A DNA stretch of 64,000 nt from Salaquimonas pukyongi (GTDB lineage: Bacteria; Pseudomonadota; Alphaproteobacteria; Rhizobiales; Rhizobiaceae), in the NCBI RefSeq assembly GCF_001953055.1, contig NZ_CP019044.1:744001-808000 (forward strand), given 5' to 3'. Below are positions 7,540 through 18,189 of this stretch, in pieces. The notes under the pieces were generated by a model. The model had not been told where the DNA came from. It was given only the letters and a program-made list of their open reading frames with translations, and searched no databases. A program made the position numbers and the translations under genes. Position 1 is the first letter of the stretch. Every line of letters begins with the position of its first letter.

Positions 7540-10464
7540 TTACTGACCGGCGAGTTTGACGTCCTCGCTGATCAACTCGCTGACTTCGTCCGCCGTGATG
7601 GCAGGGCCGAAGAAAAAGCCCTGTGCGAACTCGCAGCCAAGCTCCTGCAACTCCTCGACATCTTCCCGGTGTTCAACGCCCTCGGCCACCAGGGATTGGT
7701 TGAGACCGTGCGCCATGGCAATGATCGAGCGCAGCACGACGGTGCGTTCCTTGCGGTTGCGGGTCTGCAGGAAACTGCTGTCGATCTTGAGCGTATCGAA
7801 GGGAAAGCGCGTCAGATAGGACAGGCTTGAATAGCCGGTACCGAAATCGTCGATGGAAAGGCCGACGCCCAGGCCGCGCAGCCGGGCCAGTACCTGGCGG
7901 GAATGTTCCGGGTTTTCCATCACCATGGTTTCGGTAATTTCGATCTTCAGGTGCTCGGGCGAAAAACCGGTTTCAGAAAGCGTTTCCTCGATGGAGTTGG
8001 TGAAATCCTCGCGCAGCAATTCCCTGCTGGAAACGTTGACGCTGACAAAGGGTTGAAACCCGGGATTTTCATCGTGGATACGCTTGAAGTCCGTGATGGC
8101 CTGCAACAGCACGTAGAGGCCCAGTGGCTGGATCATGCCGGAGCGCTCGGCAGCCGGAATGAAATCAGACGGTGAAACCAGACCAAGCTTGGGGTGATTC
8201 CAGCGCACCAGCGCCTCAAAGCCGACGGTGGCGTTATCGCTCAGTTGCACGATGGGCTGATAGGAGACCGAGATTTCCCGGTTGCTGATTGCCTCGCGCA
8301 AATCTTCTGCAAGGATCACGCTGTTGTCCTTGCTGGTGCGGAATGCGGGGCGGAACGGTTCGATCCGGTTGCCGCCCAGACGCTTGGCATGGAGCATGGC
8401 AAGTTCGGCGTCCCGCATCATCGTTTCGCAGTCTTCAAGATCCTTGGTCCAGGTGGAAATGCCGATGGATGCGGTCAGCTGCAGCGTTTCCTCGCCGAAG
8501 GTTACCGGCGCATTGAGCGTCTTGCGAACGGTGTCGGCAAATCCGGCGATCCGGTCAGGCTCACTCTCCGACAACAACAGGATGGCAAATTGATCGCCGC
8601 CAATGCGGGCAATCGAGTCGCCTGCGTTAAGCAGTTTTGCCAGCCGTCTGGCCACCGTCAGCAACAGCGTATCGCCTGCTGAAAAGCCAACCGAGCGGTT
8701 GATTTCGCGGAACCGGTCGATGTTGACGTGGAAAACCGAGGGGCGCAGGTCGATTCCGCGCCGGGCCATCTGCACCACCATGTCGAGGCGGTTGATGAAC
8801 AATTCGCGGTTTTCCAGCCCGGTAAGATTGTCCCGTACCGCATCCTGCAGCAGCCGGATTTCGGATTTCTTGGCATCGGTGATGTCCGTGAGCGTTCCGA
8901 TACAGCGGATGACATTGCCTTGTGCGCCCAGCATCGGGCGGGCTTTCAGCCGGAACCAGTGATAATGGCCGTCTTCGGCGCATAGGCGGAAGGATTGGGC
9001 GATCTGGCCGCGTTTGTGCTCCAGCACACTGTCAAGCGTTGCCTGGAAGCGTTCGCGGTCATTGGGGTGAATGAGGTTGTGCATTTTCTGCAGATTGCCG
9101 TCGATCCGTTTGGCATCGATGCCGAGAATGTCGCTCAACCCCTCTCCGGTCGTCACGCTGTCACGCTGGGTGTCCCAGTCCCACAGAATGTCACCGGCCC
9201 CCAGCAGGGCCAGGCTTTGGCGTTCCGAATTGCTGACCAGACCCTGGGCAAGGGCACCGCCTGAAAAAGCGTTCTGCATGATGGTGAACGCGATCAGCAG
9301 CACGATCAGAACCAGTCCGCCCCCCAGTGCTGGCTGAATGATGTCGTTGGAAACCTGGCCGGTCACCGTCATCCAGCCGCCCACCAGCCAGGCGACACAA
9401 AGCAGCCAGGTCGGCACCAGCATGATCGCCCGGTCATCCCGTTTGAATGCAAGCCAAACCATTACCCCGCCAGCCGCAGCGATGGTGGCAGCAAAGGAAA
9501 ACCGAGCGAGGCCAGCAGCCATTGCCGGGTCAAACAGTACAAAACCTGCCAGGGCGCCAAGCGCCAGCAGCCATCCTGAAACCGCGAAAGTGAATTTGCG
9601 GCTCCAGCGGTTCAGCCGCAGATAGGAATACAGGAACAGCAGGATGGAGAAGGCCAGAAAGACCTCGGTGGCGGCCCGCCAGTAAGGTTCACTGGTCTGG
9701 GTAATGGCAACCACACGGTCCCAAAAACCGAAATCGACACACACATAGGCCAGCACGCCCCAGGCAAGCGCGGCGGTCGCCGGGAAGATGGCCGTACCCT
9801 TGACCATGAACAGGATGGTCAGGAACATCGCCAGCAGGCCGGAAATGCCAAGCACGATGCCCCGGTACAGGGTCAGGCTGTTGACTGCATCCTTGTAGGC
9901 ATTGAGCTCCCAAAGGACCAGTTGGGGAAAACGGTCTGTCTTCATCTCCGCAATCAGCGTGATGACCGCCCCCGGGTTGAGGGTGATCAGAAAGACATCG
10001 GCTTCGCGGTCTTCAACCGCCTCGAGGGAAAAGCCCTCGCTCGGGGTAATGGCCACAATACGCTTTGAATCGAGGTCGGGCCACACAAGGCCGGCGCCCA
10101 CCAGCCGGTAGTGCGGCGCGACGATCAGCCGGTCGATCTGCTCGCTGGAGTCGTTTGCAAGTGCAAAAACATACCAGTTCGACCCGCGCCCCGATTCCCT
10201 TGGCCGGATCTCGACCCGGCGCACGATTCCGTCCCGGTCAGGTGCGGTGGAGATTTTCAGGCTGCCGTCGATATCGCGATGCCAGGTGCCGGTATTCGAT
10301 ATATCGATGGCGTTGAGGTCCTTGGTAACGCTGACCGGCTCGAGAGCCTGTGCCGGCGCTGCCCATAAAAGGACCGACAGCAGCGCTGCCATGCTCAGCA
10401 GCAAGGCAGCAACGGACATGCGAGCAGCGTGCTGCAAGTGGCTTTGCAAGTGCCGGTTTTGCAT
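7540..10464 (-). CDS. Membrane PAS-GGDEF-EAL signalling protein
   Basis: Predicted cyclic-di-GMP signalling protein of 974 residues. Order of parts: signal/anchor; a periplasmic region resembling 7TMR-DISM extracellular sensors; about seven membrane helices (roughly 195-400); a PAS domain (ILWDWDTQRDSVTTGEGL to CIGTLTDIT); a GGDEF domain; and a C-terminal EAL domain. The GGDEF signature reads GGDQF, which argues against cyclase activity. The EAL domain keeps EALVRWNHP, NVSSREL, EITETMVME, IDDFGTGYSSL, LKIDSSF and VAEGVE, so phosphodiesterase activity is likely. The start at 10464 has AAGGA five bases upstream; an in-frame start at 10641 would overlap the M16 gene. Confidence 0.92.
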   Translation of the reverse strand: MQNRHLQSHLQHAARMSVAALLLSMAALLSVLLWAAPAQALEPVSVTKDLNAIDISNTGTWHRDIDGSLKISTAPDRDGIVRRVEIRPRESGRGSNWYVFALANDSSEQIDRLIVAPHYRLVGAGLVWPDLDSKRIVAITPSEGFSLEAVEDREADVFLITLNPGAVITLIAEMKTDRFPQLVLWELNAYKDAVNSLTLYRGIVLGISGLLAMFLTILFMVKGTAIFPATAALAWGVLAYVCVDFGFWDRVVAITQTSEPYWRAATEVFLAFSILLFLYSYLRLNRWSRKFTFAVSGWLLALGALAGFVLFDPAMAAGLARFSFAATIAAAGGVMVWLAFKRDDRAIMLVPTWLLCVAWLVGGWMTVTGQVSNDIIQPALGGGLVLIVLLIAFTIMQNAFSGGALAQGLVSNSERQSLALLGAGDILWDWDTQRDSVTTGEGLSDILGIDAKRIDGNLQKMHNLIHPNDRERFQATLDSVLEHKRGQIAQSFRLCAEDGHYHWFRLKARPMLGAQGNVIRCIGTLTDITDAKKSEIRLLQDAVRDNLTGLENRELFINRLDMVVQMARRGIDLRPSVFHVNIDRFREINRSVGFSAGDTLLLTVARRLAKLLNAGDSIARIGGDQFAILLLSESEPDRIAGFADTVRKTLNAPVTFGEETLQLTASIGISTWTKDLEDCETMMRDAELAMLHAKRLGGNRIEPFRPAFRTSKDNSVILAEDLREAISNREISVSYQPIVQLSDNATVGFEALVRWNHPKLGLVSPSDFIPAAERSGMIQPLGLYVLLQAITDFKRIHDENPGFQPFVSVNVSSRELLREDFTNSIEETLSETGFSPEHLKIEITETMVMENPEHSRQVLARLRGLGVGLSIDDFGTGYSSLSYLTRFPFDTLKIDSSFLQTRNRKERTVVLRSIIAMAHGLNQSLVAEGVEHREDVEELQELGCEFAQGFFFGPAITADEVSELISEDVKLAGQ

Positions 10465-10591
10465 CAAGTCCTTCAACGATAATTGCCTTGTCCCGCCTGC
10501 TTGCGGCGTTATAGCCCGAGCCGCGCCGCCGCCAAAGCGATTATTCGGGGCGATTATTCGGGCGCGCGGGCCTTCCTGGCCTTGCGGTAGT

Positions 10592-11881
10592 CTACTCCGC
10601 AGCGCTGCGCAAGGCAGCGGTGGAGCCGAGTTTTCCGGCAATGGATTCCTGATCCATCACATGGGCGGTTTTTCCCACAGCGGCAATCGTCGGTGCGCTT
10701 TCGGTGAACAATTGCCCTGCCAGTTCACGCAGGCGAGCCGGCGAAATGGCTTCAAGCCGCTCGATCAGTTCCTCATTGGGGATTGTTCTGCCGAACAGCA
10801 GGAGCTGGCGTGCATGGGCGCCTGCACGGGTGGCAGGGCTTTCCATGCTCATCATCAATCCGGCCTTTATCTGAGCGCGTGCGCGATCGACTTCTTCCTG
10901 GGAAATGTGCTCGGTTGCGCGCAGCAGTTCATCCAGGATGACCGGGAGCAGTTTGGGAAGGTCTTCTTCTTCCGTCGCTGCGGCGACGCCGAACACCCCG
11001 GTGTCTGAAAAATTCCAGTTGAAGGAAAAGATCGAATAGCAGTAGCCGTATTTCTCGCGCACTTCCTGAAACAGCCGCGAGGACATGCCGCCGCCCAGGA
11101 TCGTCGACAGCAATTGCGAGGCATAAAAATCGCGCGCCTGATAGGCGCGGCCCTCAAATCCGAGGATAATCTGTGTCTCCGCGATATCGCGTTCGACCAG
11201 TTGCTGGCCGCCCACATAGAAGGCGTCTTTCGGCTTTTTCGCCAGCTTCGGGGAATAGTCCGCATACAGGCTTTCGATCATCGAAAGCACGCGTGGACTG
11301 TCAATCTTGCCGGCGACCGAAACCACCATGTTGGGCGCGCGATAGTGGGTGTCGAGATAGGATTGCAGGTCGTCACGGGTAAACCCCCGAACGGTTTCCC
11401 TGGTCCCCAGAATGGGCCGCCCGATTGCCTGTCCGCCAAAGGCGGCGTCCTGAAACAGATCAAAGACGAGGTCGTCCGGCTGATCGTTTGCAGCCCCGAT
11501 CTCCTGCAGGATAACGTGCTTTTCGCGCACCATTTCCTTCTCGTCGAACACCGAGTTCTGCAATATGTCCTGCAGCACTTCCAGTCCAAGGTCGATGTCG
11601 GAAGCCATCATCCGGGCGTGATAGGCCGTTGTCTCGACGCTGGTGGCAGCGTTGATGTCGCCGCCGACATCCTCGATTTGTTCGACGATTTGCCGCGCAT
11701 TGCGGGTCTTCGTGCCCTTGAATGCCATGTGCTCCAGCAGATGGGCAATGCCGTGTTCGTCAACCGCTTCGTCGCGGGCGCCTGCCTTGACCCAAGTGCC
11801 GAAGGCAACCGTTTCAAGATGCGGCATGTGATGAAGGGCTACGGTGAGCCCGTTCCCGATCTTGGTAACTTCAACCGTCAT
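10592..11881 (-). CDS. M16 family zinc peptidase (processing-peptidase-like)
   Basis: Insulinase-family (pitrilysin/M16) metallopeptidase of 429 residues, close to the single-domain bacterial relatives of the mitochondrial processing peptidase beta subunit. The inverted zinc motif HLLEH is at residues 47-51 (HLLEHMAFKGT), with the downstream glutamate region expected near EMVREKHVILQEI. The second, inactive-like half has the GGGMSSRLFQEVREK motif. No signal peptide is seen. It lies between thrC and the GGDEF-EAL gene on the same strand, about 205 bases after thrC; this neighbourhood with thrC is common in alphaproteobacteria. Confidence 0.95.
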   Translation of the reverse strand: MTVEVTKIGNGLTVALHHMPHLETVAFGTWVKAGARDEAVDEHGIAHLLEHMAFKGTKTRNARQIVEQIEDVGGDINAATSVETTAYHARMMASDIDLGLEVLQDILQNSVFDEKEMVREKHVILQEIGAANDQPDDLVFDLFQDAAFGGQAIGRPILGTRETVRGFTRDDLQSYLDTHYRAPNMVVSVAGKIDSPRVLSMIESLYADYSPKLAKKPKDAFYVGGQQLVERDIAETQIILGFEGRAYQARDFYASQLLSTILGGGMSSRLFQEVREKYGYCYSIFSFNWNFSDTGVFGVAAATEEEDLPKLLPVILDELLRATEHISQEEVDRARAQIKAGLMMSMESPATRAGAHARQLLLFGRTIPNEELIERLEAISPARLRELAGQLFTESAPTIAAVGKTAHVMDQESIAGKLGSTAALRSAAE

Positions 11882-11896
11882 ATGACCGTTTCTTGA

Positions 11897-11928
11897 CCAT
11901 TTTCGTTTCGCCGGAAACGGGAAAATGG
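11897..11928 (-). other. Inverted repeat between thrC and the M16 peptidase gene
   Basis: An imperfect hairpin with 8-bp perfect outer arms (CCATTTTC at 11897-11904 and GAAAATGG at 11921-11928) and partly paired inner bases. It lies 16 bases upstream of the M16 gene start. There is no T-run after it on the minus strand, so it may be a weak terminator or an mRNA leader hairpin. The rest of the 11882-12086 gap shows nothing else recognisable. Confidence 0.35.
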
Positions 11929-12086
11929 CCTAATCCGTTGATTTCGTTTTTATATTCAGACTTTTGTGCTTTGCGGAAAGTCTGTTTTGTTCAAACGCTG
12001 CAGCGCCCCCTGCAAGCCCCGCGCACCATAGATTTGTGAGATTTATTTGCCAACCGGAATCTTTGACACCCGCTGGCAACGCCTCA

Positions 12087-13484
12087 TCAGGCGGTGGCAG
12101 CGATGGTCTCTCTCATCAGCGCCTTTAAGCCGGCTTCGTCGTTTTCAATGACCGCAAAGCGCTCCTCGCCGTCCATGAGATGCATTTGCCAGCCCGGCAG
12201 TGCAGGGCGAACGCCGCAGGCTGCTTCCACCGCGTCGGGAAACTTCGCCGGGTGTGCGGTTCCCAGCGTGATCAGGGCCTCGCCGCTTTCTTCCCTTTCC
12301 CGGGCAACCTTGAGGCCGACAGCCGTGTGCGGATCGAGCAGATAGCCGGTTGCCTCCAGCGTGCGGGCAATCTCGGCGGCCGTATCCGTTTCACCGCACC
12401 TTCCTGCCGAAAAGCCGCTTCGAATGGTTTCCAGCACCGGCGCCGGCACTTCAAACGAGCCGGATTGTTTAAGGCTTTCCATCCACCCATTGACGGCGTC
12501 GCTGTCGCGGCCTGAAGCTTCAAACAGCAGGCGTTCGAAATTGGACGAGACCTCGATGTCCATTGAAGGGGATGCGGTGGCGGTTACGCCCTGTGCCTCG
12601 TAGCGTCCGGTTGCCATGAACCGGGTCAAAATGTCGTTGGTGTTGGTTGCAATGATCAATTCGCCGATGGCAAGCCCCATCCGCCTTGCCGCATAGCCGG
12701 CGAAAATATCGCCGAAATTGCCGGTTGGAACACAGAAGGAGGGTTTCCGCTCAGGGCCGCCAAGCGTGGTTGCGGCGGTGAAATAGTAGACAATCTGCGC
12801 CATGATGCGCGCCCAGTTGATCGAATTGACCCCGGAAAGGCTGACCTCATCACGGAATTTCGGATCGTTGAACAGCGCTTTGACCAGTGCCTGGCAATCG
12901 TCGAAATTGCCTTTCACAGCCAGCGGGTGCACCGCCGGATCGTCCACGGTGGTCATCTGGCGGCGCTGAACATCGGATACGCGCCCGTCGGGAAACAGAA
13001 TGAACATGTCGATGTTGGAGCGGCCGCGAAAGGCTTCAATGGCAGCCCCACCCGTGTCGCCGGAAGTGGCGCCAATGATGGTGGCGCGCTCGCCTCGCTG
13101 TTCCAGAACATGGTCCATCATGCGCGCCAGAAGCTGCATCGCCACGTCCTTGAACGCCATGGTCGGTCCGTGAAACAGTTCCAGAACGAAATGATTGGGC
13201 GCCAGTTGCACCAGTGGTGTTACCGCATCATGGCGGAAAGTGGCGTAGGCCTCATCCACCATCGTTGAGAAGACATCGCTGGCAATTTCTTCGCCAATGA
13301 AGGGCGCAAGCACCGTTTTGGCGGTTTCAGCATATGGCCGGTTGGCGAAACCGGCGATGGTGCCTTCATCGAGTTGAGGCCATTCAACCGGCAGGTAAAG
13401 CCCGCCGTCCCGGGCAAGCCCCTGCAAAAGCACATCGCAAAATCCAAGGGTGGGAGCGTTTCCACGCGTACTGACAAATTGCAT
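12087..13484 (-). CDS. thrC: Threonine synthase
   Basis: PLP-dependent enzyme that converts O-phosphohomoserine to threonine. It is 465 residues, the long form typical of proteobacteria. The PLP-binding lysine is K112 in HGPTMAFKDVAMQ, and the phosphate-binding motif GATSGDTGGAAIEAFRG and the GNFGDIFAGYAARRMG segment are intact. The N-terminus MQFVSTRGNAPTLGF is the normal start of the family. Its substrate is made by ThrB (3804-4772). The 299-base region 13485-13783 upstream separates it from a divergent lipoprotein gene and should hold both promoters. Confidence 0.97.
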   Translation of the reverse strand: MQFVSTRGNAPTLGFCDVLLQGLARDGGLYLPVEWPQLDEGTIAGFANRPYAETAKTVLAPFIGEEIASDVFSTMVDEAYATFRHDAVTPLVQLAPNHFVLELFHGPTMAFKDVAMQLLARMMDHVLEQRGERATIIGATSGDTGGAAIEAFRGRSNIDMFILFPDGRVSDVQRRQMTTVDDPAVHPLAVKGNFDDCQALVKALFNDPKFRDEVSLSGVNSINWARIMAQIVYYFTAATTLGGPERKPSFCVPTGNFGDIFAGYAARRMGLAIGELIIATNTNDILTRFMATGRYEAQGVTATASPSMDIEVSSNFERLLFEASGRDSDAVNGWMESLKQSGSFEVPAPVLETIRSGFSAGRCGETDTAAEIARTLEATGYLLDPHTAVGLKVAREREESGEALITLGTAHPAKFPDAVEAACGVRPALPGWQMHLMDGEERFAVIENDEAGLKALMRETIAATA

Positions 13485-13783
13485 GATGTCACCGGCTGAA
13501 CTGATTTGCAGATTACCGCCTGAAGCGGCATGCGGGCAGGCCTGTCAACGCCGCAGGCTTGTAGCGCCGCTTCATTGCCAGCGCAAGAATGGCCGGAAAA
13601 AAGCCAAGCCTGGGAGGTGGGCCGAATTCGAACGAATTTGCCTGGATGCTTCGCATTTTTGCCGCCAAGCTGATATAGAAGCCGCCGTGCCGCCGCAGTG
13701 CAATTGCCACGGCCGGCAAAAATGTGTTTGGAAGTTGAAGGCGGAGGGATTATCCGCTGCAAAATCGATCTGAATGGCGGGTA
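13485..13783. other. Divergent intergenic region thrC / lipoprotein gene
   Basis: Region of 299 bases between two divergently transcribed genes, expected to hold a promoter in each direction. The only clear structure is a short inverted repeat AATTCGAACGAATT at 13625-13638 (6-bp arms). No riboswitch, RNA gene or convincing ORF is seen. Confidence 0.4.
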
Positions 13784-14395
13784 ATGCGTAACATGATGAC
13801 GGGGAAACACAGGAAAAACCGTGGTGCTGCAAAGGCTGCCGCACTCGTGCTGGCAGGTCTGCTTGCAGCCTGTAATTCAGCCGGAACAAACAAGGTTGAA
13901 AACACGCTGGATGTTGCCAATAGCGGACAATCCGGCGGCGCACCGGCCATTGATGAAATTCAGGACCCGCGCGCCTTTTGCCCGCAAACCGTTCTGCGGG
14001 CCGGTACCGAAACCTATGACATTTATCCCGAAGGGGTAAAAAAAGGCGATGAGGGTGCCTCCTCGCAGCTGAAATTCCGGGCGACCATCAGCGAGGTTGC
14101 GCGTGAGTGCAATTCGGCAGGAACCTTCCTCAACATACGCGTTGGGGTGCGCGGCCGTTTTCTGAGCGGTCCGTCGGGCGAGCCGGGCTCCTTCACCATG
14201 CCGCTTCGGGTCGCGGTAACCCAGGGCGAAAACGTGCTTTACAGCCAGTTGCACCAGATTCCGGCGGAAATTCTGCCTGGCAAGCTCAACGGCACGTTTT
14301 CCTTTGTCGACAATAACGTCTCCATTCCAAAACCGGAATCGAAGAACGTCGTGGTCTATGTCGGCTATGATGAAGGCCCCTACGATACACCCTGA
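13784..14395 (+). CDS. Hypothetical lipoprotein
   Basis: Predicted outer- or inner-membrane lipoprotein of 203 residues. A basic N-terminus (GKHRKNRGAAKAAALVLAG) is followed by a clear lipobox LLAACNS, which makes Cys about residue 33 of the precursor the lipidated residue. The mature part has no domain I can name; it contains two further cysteines (AFCPQTVL and ARECNSAGTF) and is rich in beta-type sequence. ATGs at 13784, 13793 and 13796 are all possible starts. It is followed by ccrM in the same direction. Function unknown. Confidence 0.8.
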   Translation: MRNMMTGKHRKNRGAAKAAALVLAGLLAACNSAGTNKVENTLDVANSGQSGGAPAIDEIQDPRAFCPQTVLRAGTETYDIYPEGVKKGDEGASSQLKFRATISEVARECNSAGTFLNIRVGVRGRFLSGPSGEPGSFTMPLRVAVTQGENVLYSQLHQIPAEILPGKLNGTFSFVDNNVSIPKPESKNVVVYVGYDEGPYDTP

Positions 14396-14464
14396 TAAAC
14401 GCCGGTGACGGCCGATCCGGCATTTTGGACATTCCTTCAACCCTTCCTTAACCGTGTTGGGTAA

Positions 14465-15655
<1,191 letters not shown>

Positions 15656-15695
15656 GAAGATTTGCCCCTGAACCAGGCAAGGCTCTTATTGAGCC

Positions 15696-15732
15696 CGCAA
15701 AAGGCCCTGCACAATCCGCAGGGCCTTTTGCG
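15696..15732. terminator. Bidirectional terminator between ccrM and the HAD gene
   Basis: A perfect 15-bp inverted repeat (15696-15710 and 15718-15732, 7-base loop ACAATCC) with GC-rich core and A4/T4 flanks within the stem. It ends one base before the HAD stop codon and lies 40 bases after ccrM, so it can end transcripts from both convergent genes. Confidence 0.85.
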
Positions 15733-16341
15733 TTAGACAAGGTCAAATGCGGCAAGTTCAGTCCGCAACTGCTTTGCGTTGCTGAAAACGATGCCGTGCC
15801 AGCCATGGCGGCAGGCAGCGTCGATGTTGGCCGCGCTGTCATCGATGTACAGCGTTTCCTGCGCAGAAAGGGCAAAGCGCGTTTCATGCAGGCGGTAGAT
15901 TTTCGGGTCGGGCTTGATGATGCCAACCTCTCCGGAAACCGTGGCGCCTCGGGCACTGGCCAGAAAGGGATACTTCTCAACGGCGAGCGGAAAGGTCTCG
16001 GCTGAGAAATTCGTCAGCAGGGTCACATCATGGCCCGCATCAATGAAGCCGGCCATGATTTCCGGAACGCCGGAAATCACATGGGGGATGCATTTGGGCC
16101 ATTCCGCGAAGTAAGCGCGGATATTGTCTGCCTCACCGGGATGTTGGGCGATCAGCTCTGCTTCCCCGTCTGCAAAACTGACGCCCAGATCGCGATCAAG
16201 GTTCCAGCTTTGCGAACACACGTTTTCAAGAAACCAGCGCCGTTTGCCGGCATCGGGTATTCGTTCGAGATAAATGTGCTCGGGATCCCAGTGCAGCAAA
16301 ACCTTGCCGATATCGAAAACGATGTGACGGATGCAGGTCAT
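15733..16341 (-). CDS. HAD-superfamily hydrolase (YihX-like)
   Basis: HAD subfamily IA phosphatase-like protein of 202 residues. Motif I reads VFDIGKVLLHWDP, where the second Asp of the usual DxD is Gly, as in YihX-type sugar-phosphate phosphatases. Motif II is TLLTNFS, motif III lysine is in GIIKPDPKIY, and motif IV is LYIDDSAANIDAA. Start 16341 is chosen because it has GAGG nine bases upstream and follows the reconstructed mutY stop (16355) by 13 bases; a longer start at 16371 would overlap mutY. Substrate not predictable. Confidence 0.88.
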   Translation of the reverse strand: MTCIRHIVFDIGKVLLHWDPEHIYLERIPDAGKRRWFLENVCSQSWNLDRDLGVSFADGEAELIAQHPGEADNIRAYFAEWPKCIPHVISGVPEIMAGFIDAGHDVTLLTNFSAETFPLAVEKYPFLASARGATVSGEVGIIKPDPKIYRLHETRFALSAQETLYIDDSAANIDAACRHGWHGIVFSNAKQLRTELAAFDLV

Positions 16342-16354
16342 AGGGCAAAGCCTC

Positions 16355-17481
16355 TTATTGGCTGAACACATCGGGAAGCGCGGCTGAAATCGCCTTTTTC
16401 ATGATCGTGGGCAGGGCTTCGCCGGACAGATCTTTCAGCTTGGCCCATCGGCCTTCGAAGGGGGATCGCCATCCATTCCGGTTTCCCAGACCTCAAGCTG
16501 CAGGTGAAAATGCGTAAAAGTGTGGCGCACGCTGCCTGCCTTGTGCCAATTGCCGGCAAAGGGCAGGGCCTGCCTGCCGGTCAGCCCGTCGCTTCCGGCC
16601 GACCAGCCGGTTCCCGGCAGTGCGCTCATTCCACCCAAAAGCCCGTGTTCTGGCCGCCGGATCAAAAAGACAGAACCATGACTGTTTCGAATGACAAATG
16701 CCGCTCCTTGCCGGGTCGGTTTTTCTGCCTTTGGTGCCTTGCGCGGAAACGTTTCGGCATCGCCCGCTTTAAAGCCCTCGCAGCTACCGGAAACGGGACA
16801 AAGGCCGCAGGCAGGGTTTTTCGGCGTGCAAAGCGTGGCGCCCAGATCCATCATCGCCTGGGCAAAATCGCCAGGCCGCCCGGAGGGAACGAGCGGTTCG
16901 AGCTGTTTGCGGATTTCCCGCTTGGCGGCTGGCAGCGGCGTGACGATGCGATGCTGGCGGGCGATGACCCGCTCCACATTGCCATCGATCACGGCAACGG
17001 CCTGCCGGAATGCGATGGCCGCCACCGCCGCAGCGGTATACTCGCCAATTCCCGGCAATTGGCGCAGTTCGCCGGCAGTTTGCGGAAATTGGCCGCCAAG
17101 CGTGGTGACCACCATGTCCGCGCATTTCTTCAGGTTGCGTGCCCGTGAGTAATAACCAAGGCCCGCCCAGGCCTTCATCACATCTTCGGTTTCCGCTGCC
17201 ACCAGGTCTTCAATTGCGGGCCATTTGGCAAGGAACTTCTCATAGTAACTGCGAACCGTGGCAATCTGCGTCTGCTGCAGCATGATTTCCGACAGCCACA
17301 CATGGTAGGGGTCGGGATTAACGCCGGATTTCGACTTTGCCGGTGGAATGCGCCAGGGCAATGCGCGTGCATGCCGGTCGTACCAGGCAAGCAGGGCTTC
17401 GGCGAAAGCCGGTGCCTGTGGTTTTTCATCCGCCGCATTTGCGCTATGAGAGTGCAAGGGAGAACTTGCCGGTAAAGCCAT
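16355..17481 (-). CDS. mutY: A/G-specific adenine glycosylase MutY, with a 3' frameshift
   Basis: MutY removes adenine mispaired with 8-oxoguanine. Visible: catalytic E65 (LSEIMLQQTQ), helix-hairpin-helix QLPGIGEYTA, catalytic D166 (VIDGNVERV), iron-sulfur cysteines C218, C225, C228 and C234, and a C-terminal MutT-like domain. As it stands the frame stops at 16435 after an odd tail (GDPPSKADGPS). One base added to the run of five G at 16460-16464 restores FEGRWAKLKDLSGEALPTIM..., a typical MutY end, with a TAA at 16355. The current 348-residue product lacks only the last part of the recognition domain. Sequencing error or real mutation cannot be told apart here. Confidence 0.9.
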
Positions 17482-17601
17482 GGTTTGGGGTTATCCATTG
17501 GTGGATGTTGCCGCTGTCGGCATCCAACCCATAGCAAAGCCGGCAGGTGTTTTGCCACCGGGTATTTGAATGCGAACGTTTGAAAGCGGATCGGACCGGC
17601 C

Positions 17602-18096
17602 ATGAAAAAGGCGGCAGCCAGACAGATTGCGGAGCTGGTGCCGGGTATCCTGTCGGATACCCTGGCGCGCCGTACCGGCATGACGCTCGATCTCATTGCC
17701 GGCTGGGATGACATCGCCGGTCCCGATTATGCGCCGTTCACCCTGCCGGAAAAAATCCTCTGGCCGCGCCAGGGCGGTGATGACGAACCCTTTGAGCCGG
17801 CAACGCTGGTACTGGCCTGCGAGGGCCATCGCGCGCTGTTCATCCAGCATGCCATGCCGGAACTCATGGACCGCCTCAACCGATTCTTCGGTTATGGAGC
17901 CGTCGGCCGCATCCGGCTTGTGCAAAAGCCGGTCGGCAAGCCTGCCCCTGCCAAACACCGCAGGAAACCGGAGCTGACCGAAGAGGAAAGCCGGCGCCTT
18001 GCCGAGGTTCTGGACGAGATCGGCAATGACGGACTGCGCGAAAGCCTGGCACGCTTCGGACGCGGGGTGATTGCCAAACGCCGCAACACCCGCTGA
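17602..18096 (+). CDS. DciA-like protein (DUF721)
   Basis: DUF721/DciA family protein, 164 residues. DciA is the ancestral loader of replicative helicase DnaB in bacteria lacking DnaC. The N-terminal KH-like region shows the family pattern WDDIAGPDYA and LVLACEGHRALFIQHAMPELMDRLNRFFG; the C-terminal part (KHRRKPELTEEESRRLAEVL) is charged and helical. The ATG at 17602 follows a GGACC-type purine stretch. It is divergent from mutY, with 120 bases between the starts, and precedes a dsbA-like gene in the same direction, as in many Hyphomicrobiales genomes. Confidence 0.88.
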   Translation: MKKAAARQIAELVPGILSDTLARRTGMTLDLIAGWDDIAGPDYAPFTLPEKILWPRQGGDDEPFEPATLVLACEGHRALFIQHAMPELMDRLNRFFGYGAVGRIRLVQKPVGKPAPAKHRRKPELTEEESRRLAEVLDEIGNDGLRESLARFGRGVIAKRRNTR

Positions 18097-18151
18097 ATAG
18101 ACCATTCAGCGCCGGTTCACGTGCCTGATGCCAGATTAGGTCATGACCCAA

Positions 18152-18189
18152 TGTGCACAGAACAGTGTGCATTGAATAGTGTGCACAGA
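18152..18189. repeat. TGTGCA-type repeats upstream of the dsbA-like gene
   Basis: Within the 209-base gap before the DsbA-like gene, TGTGCACAGA occurs twice (18152-18161 and 18180-18189), and AGTGTGCA occurs at 18164-18171 and 18178-18185. TGTGCAC is itself an imperfect palindrome. This may be an operator array or a chance short repeat; no known regulator site is recognised. Confidence 0.4.

Noticed and set aside
10465-10641. Longer start of the GGDEF-EAL protein
   Set aside because: It overlaps the 3' end of the M16 gene and lacks a ribosome-binding site; 10464 has AAGGA at good distance.
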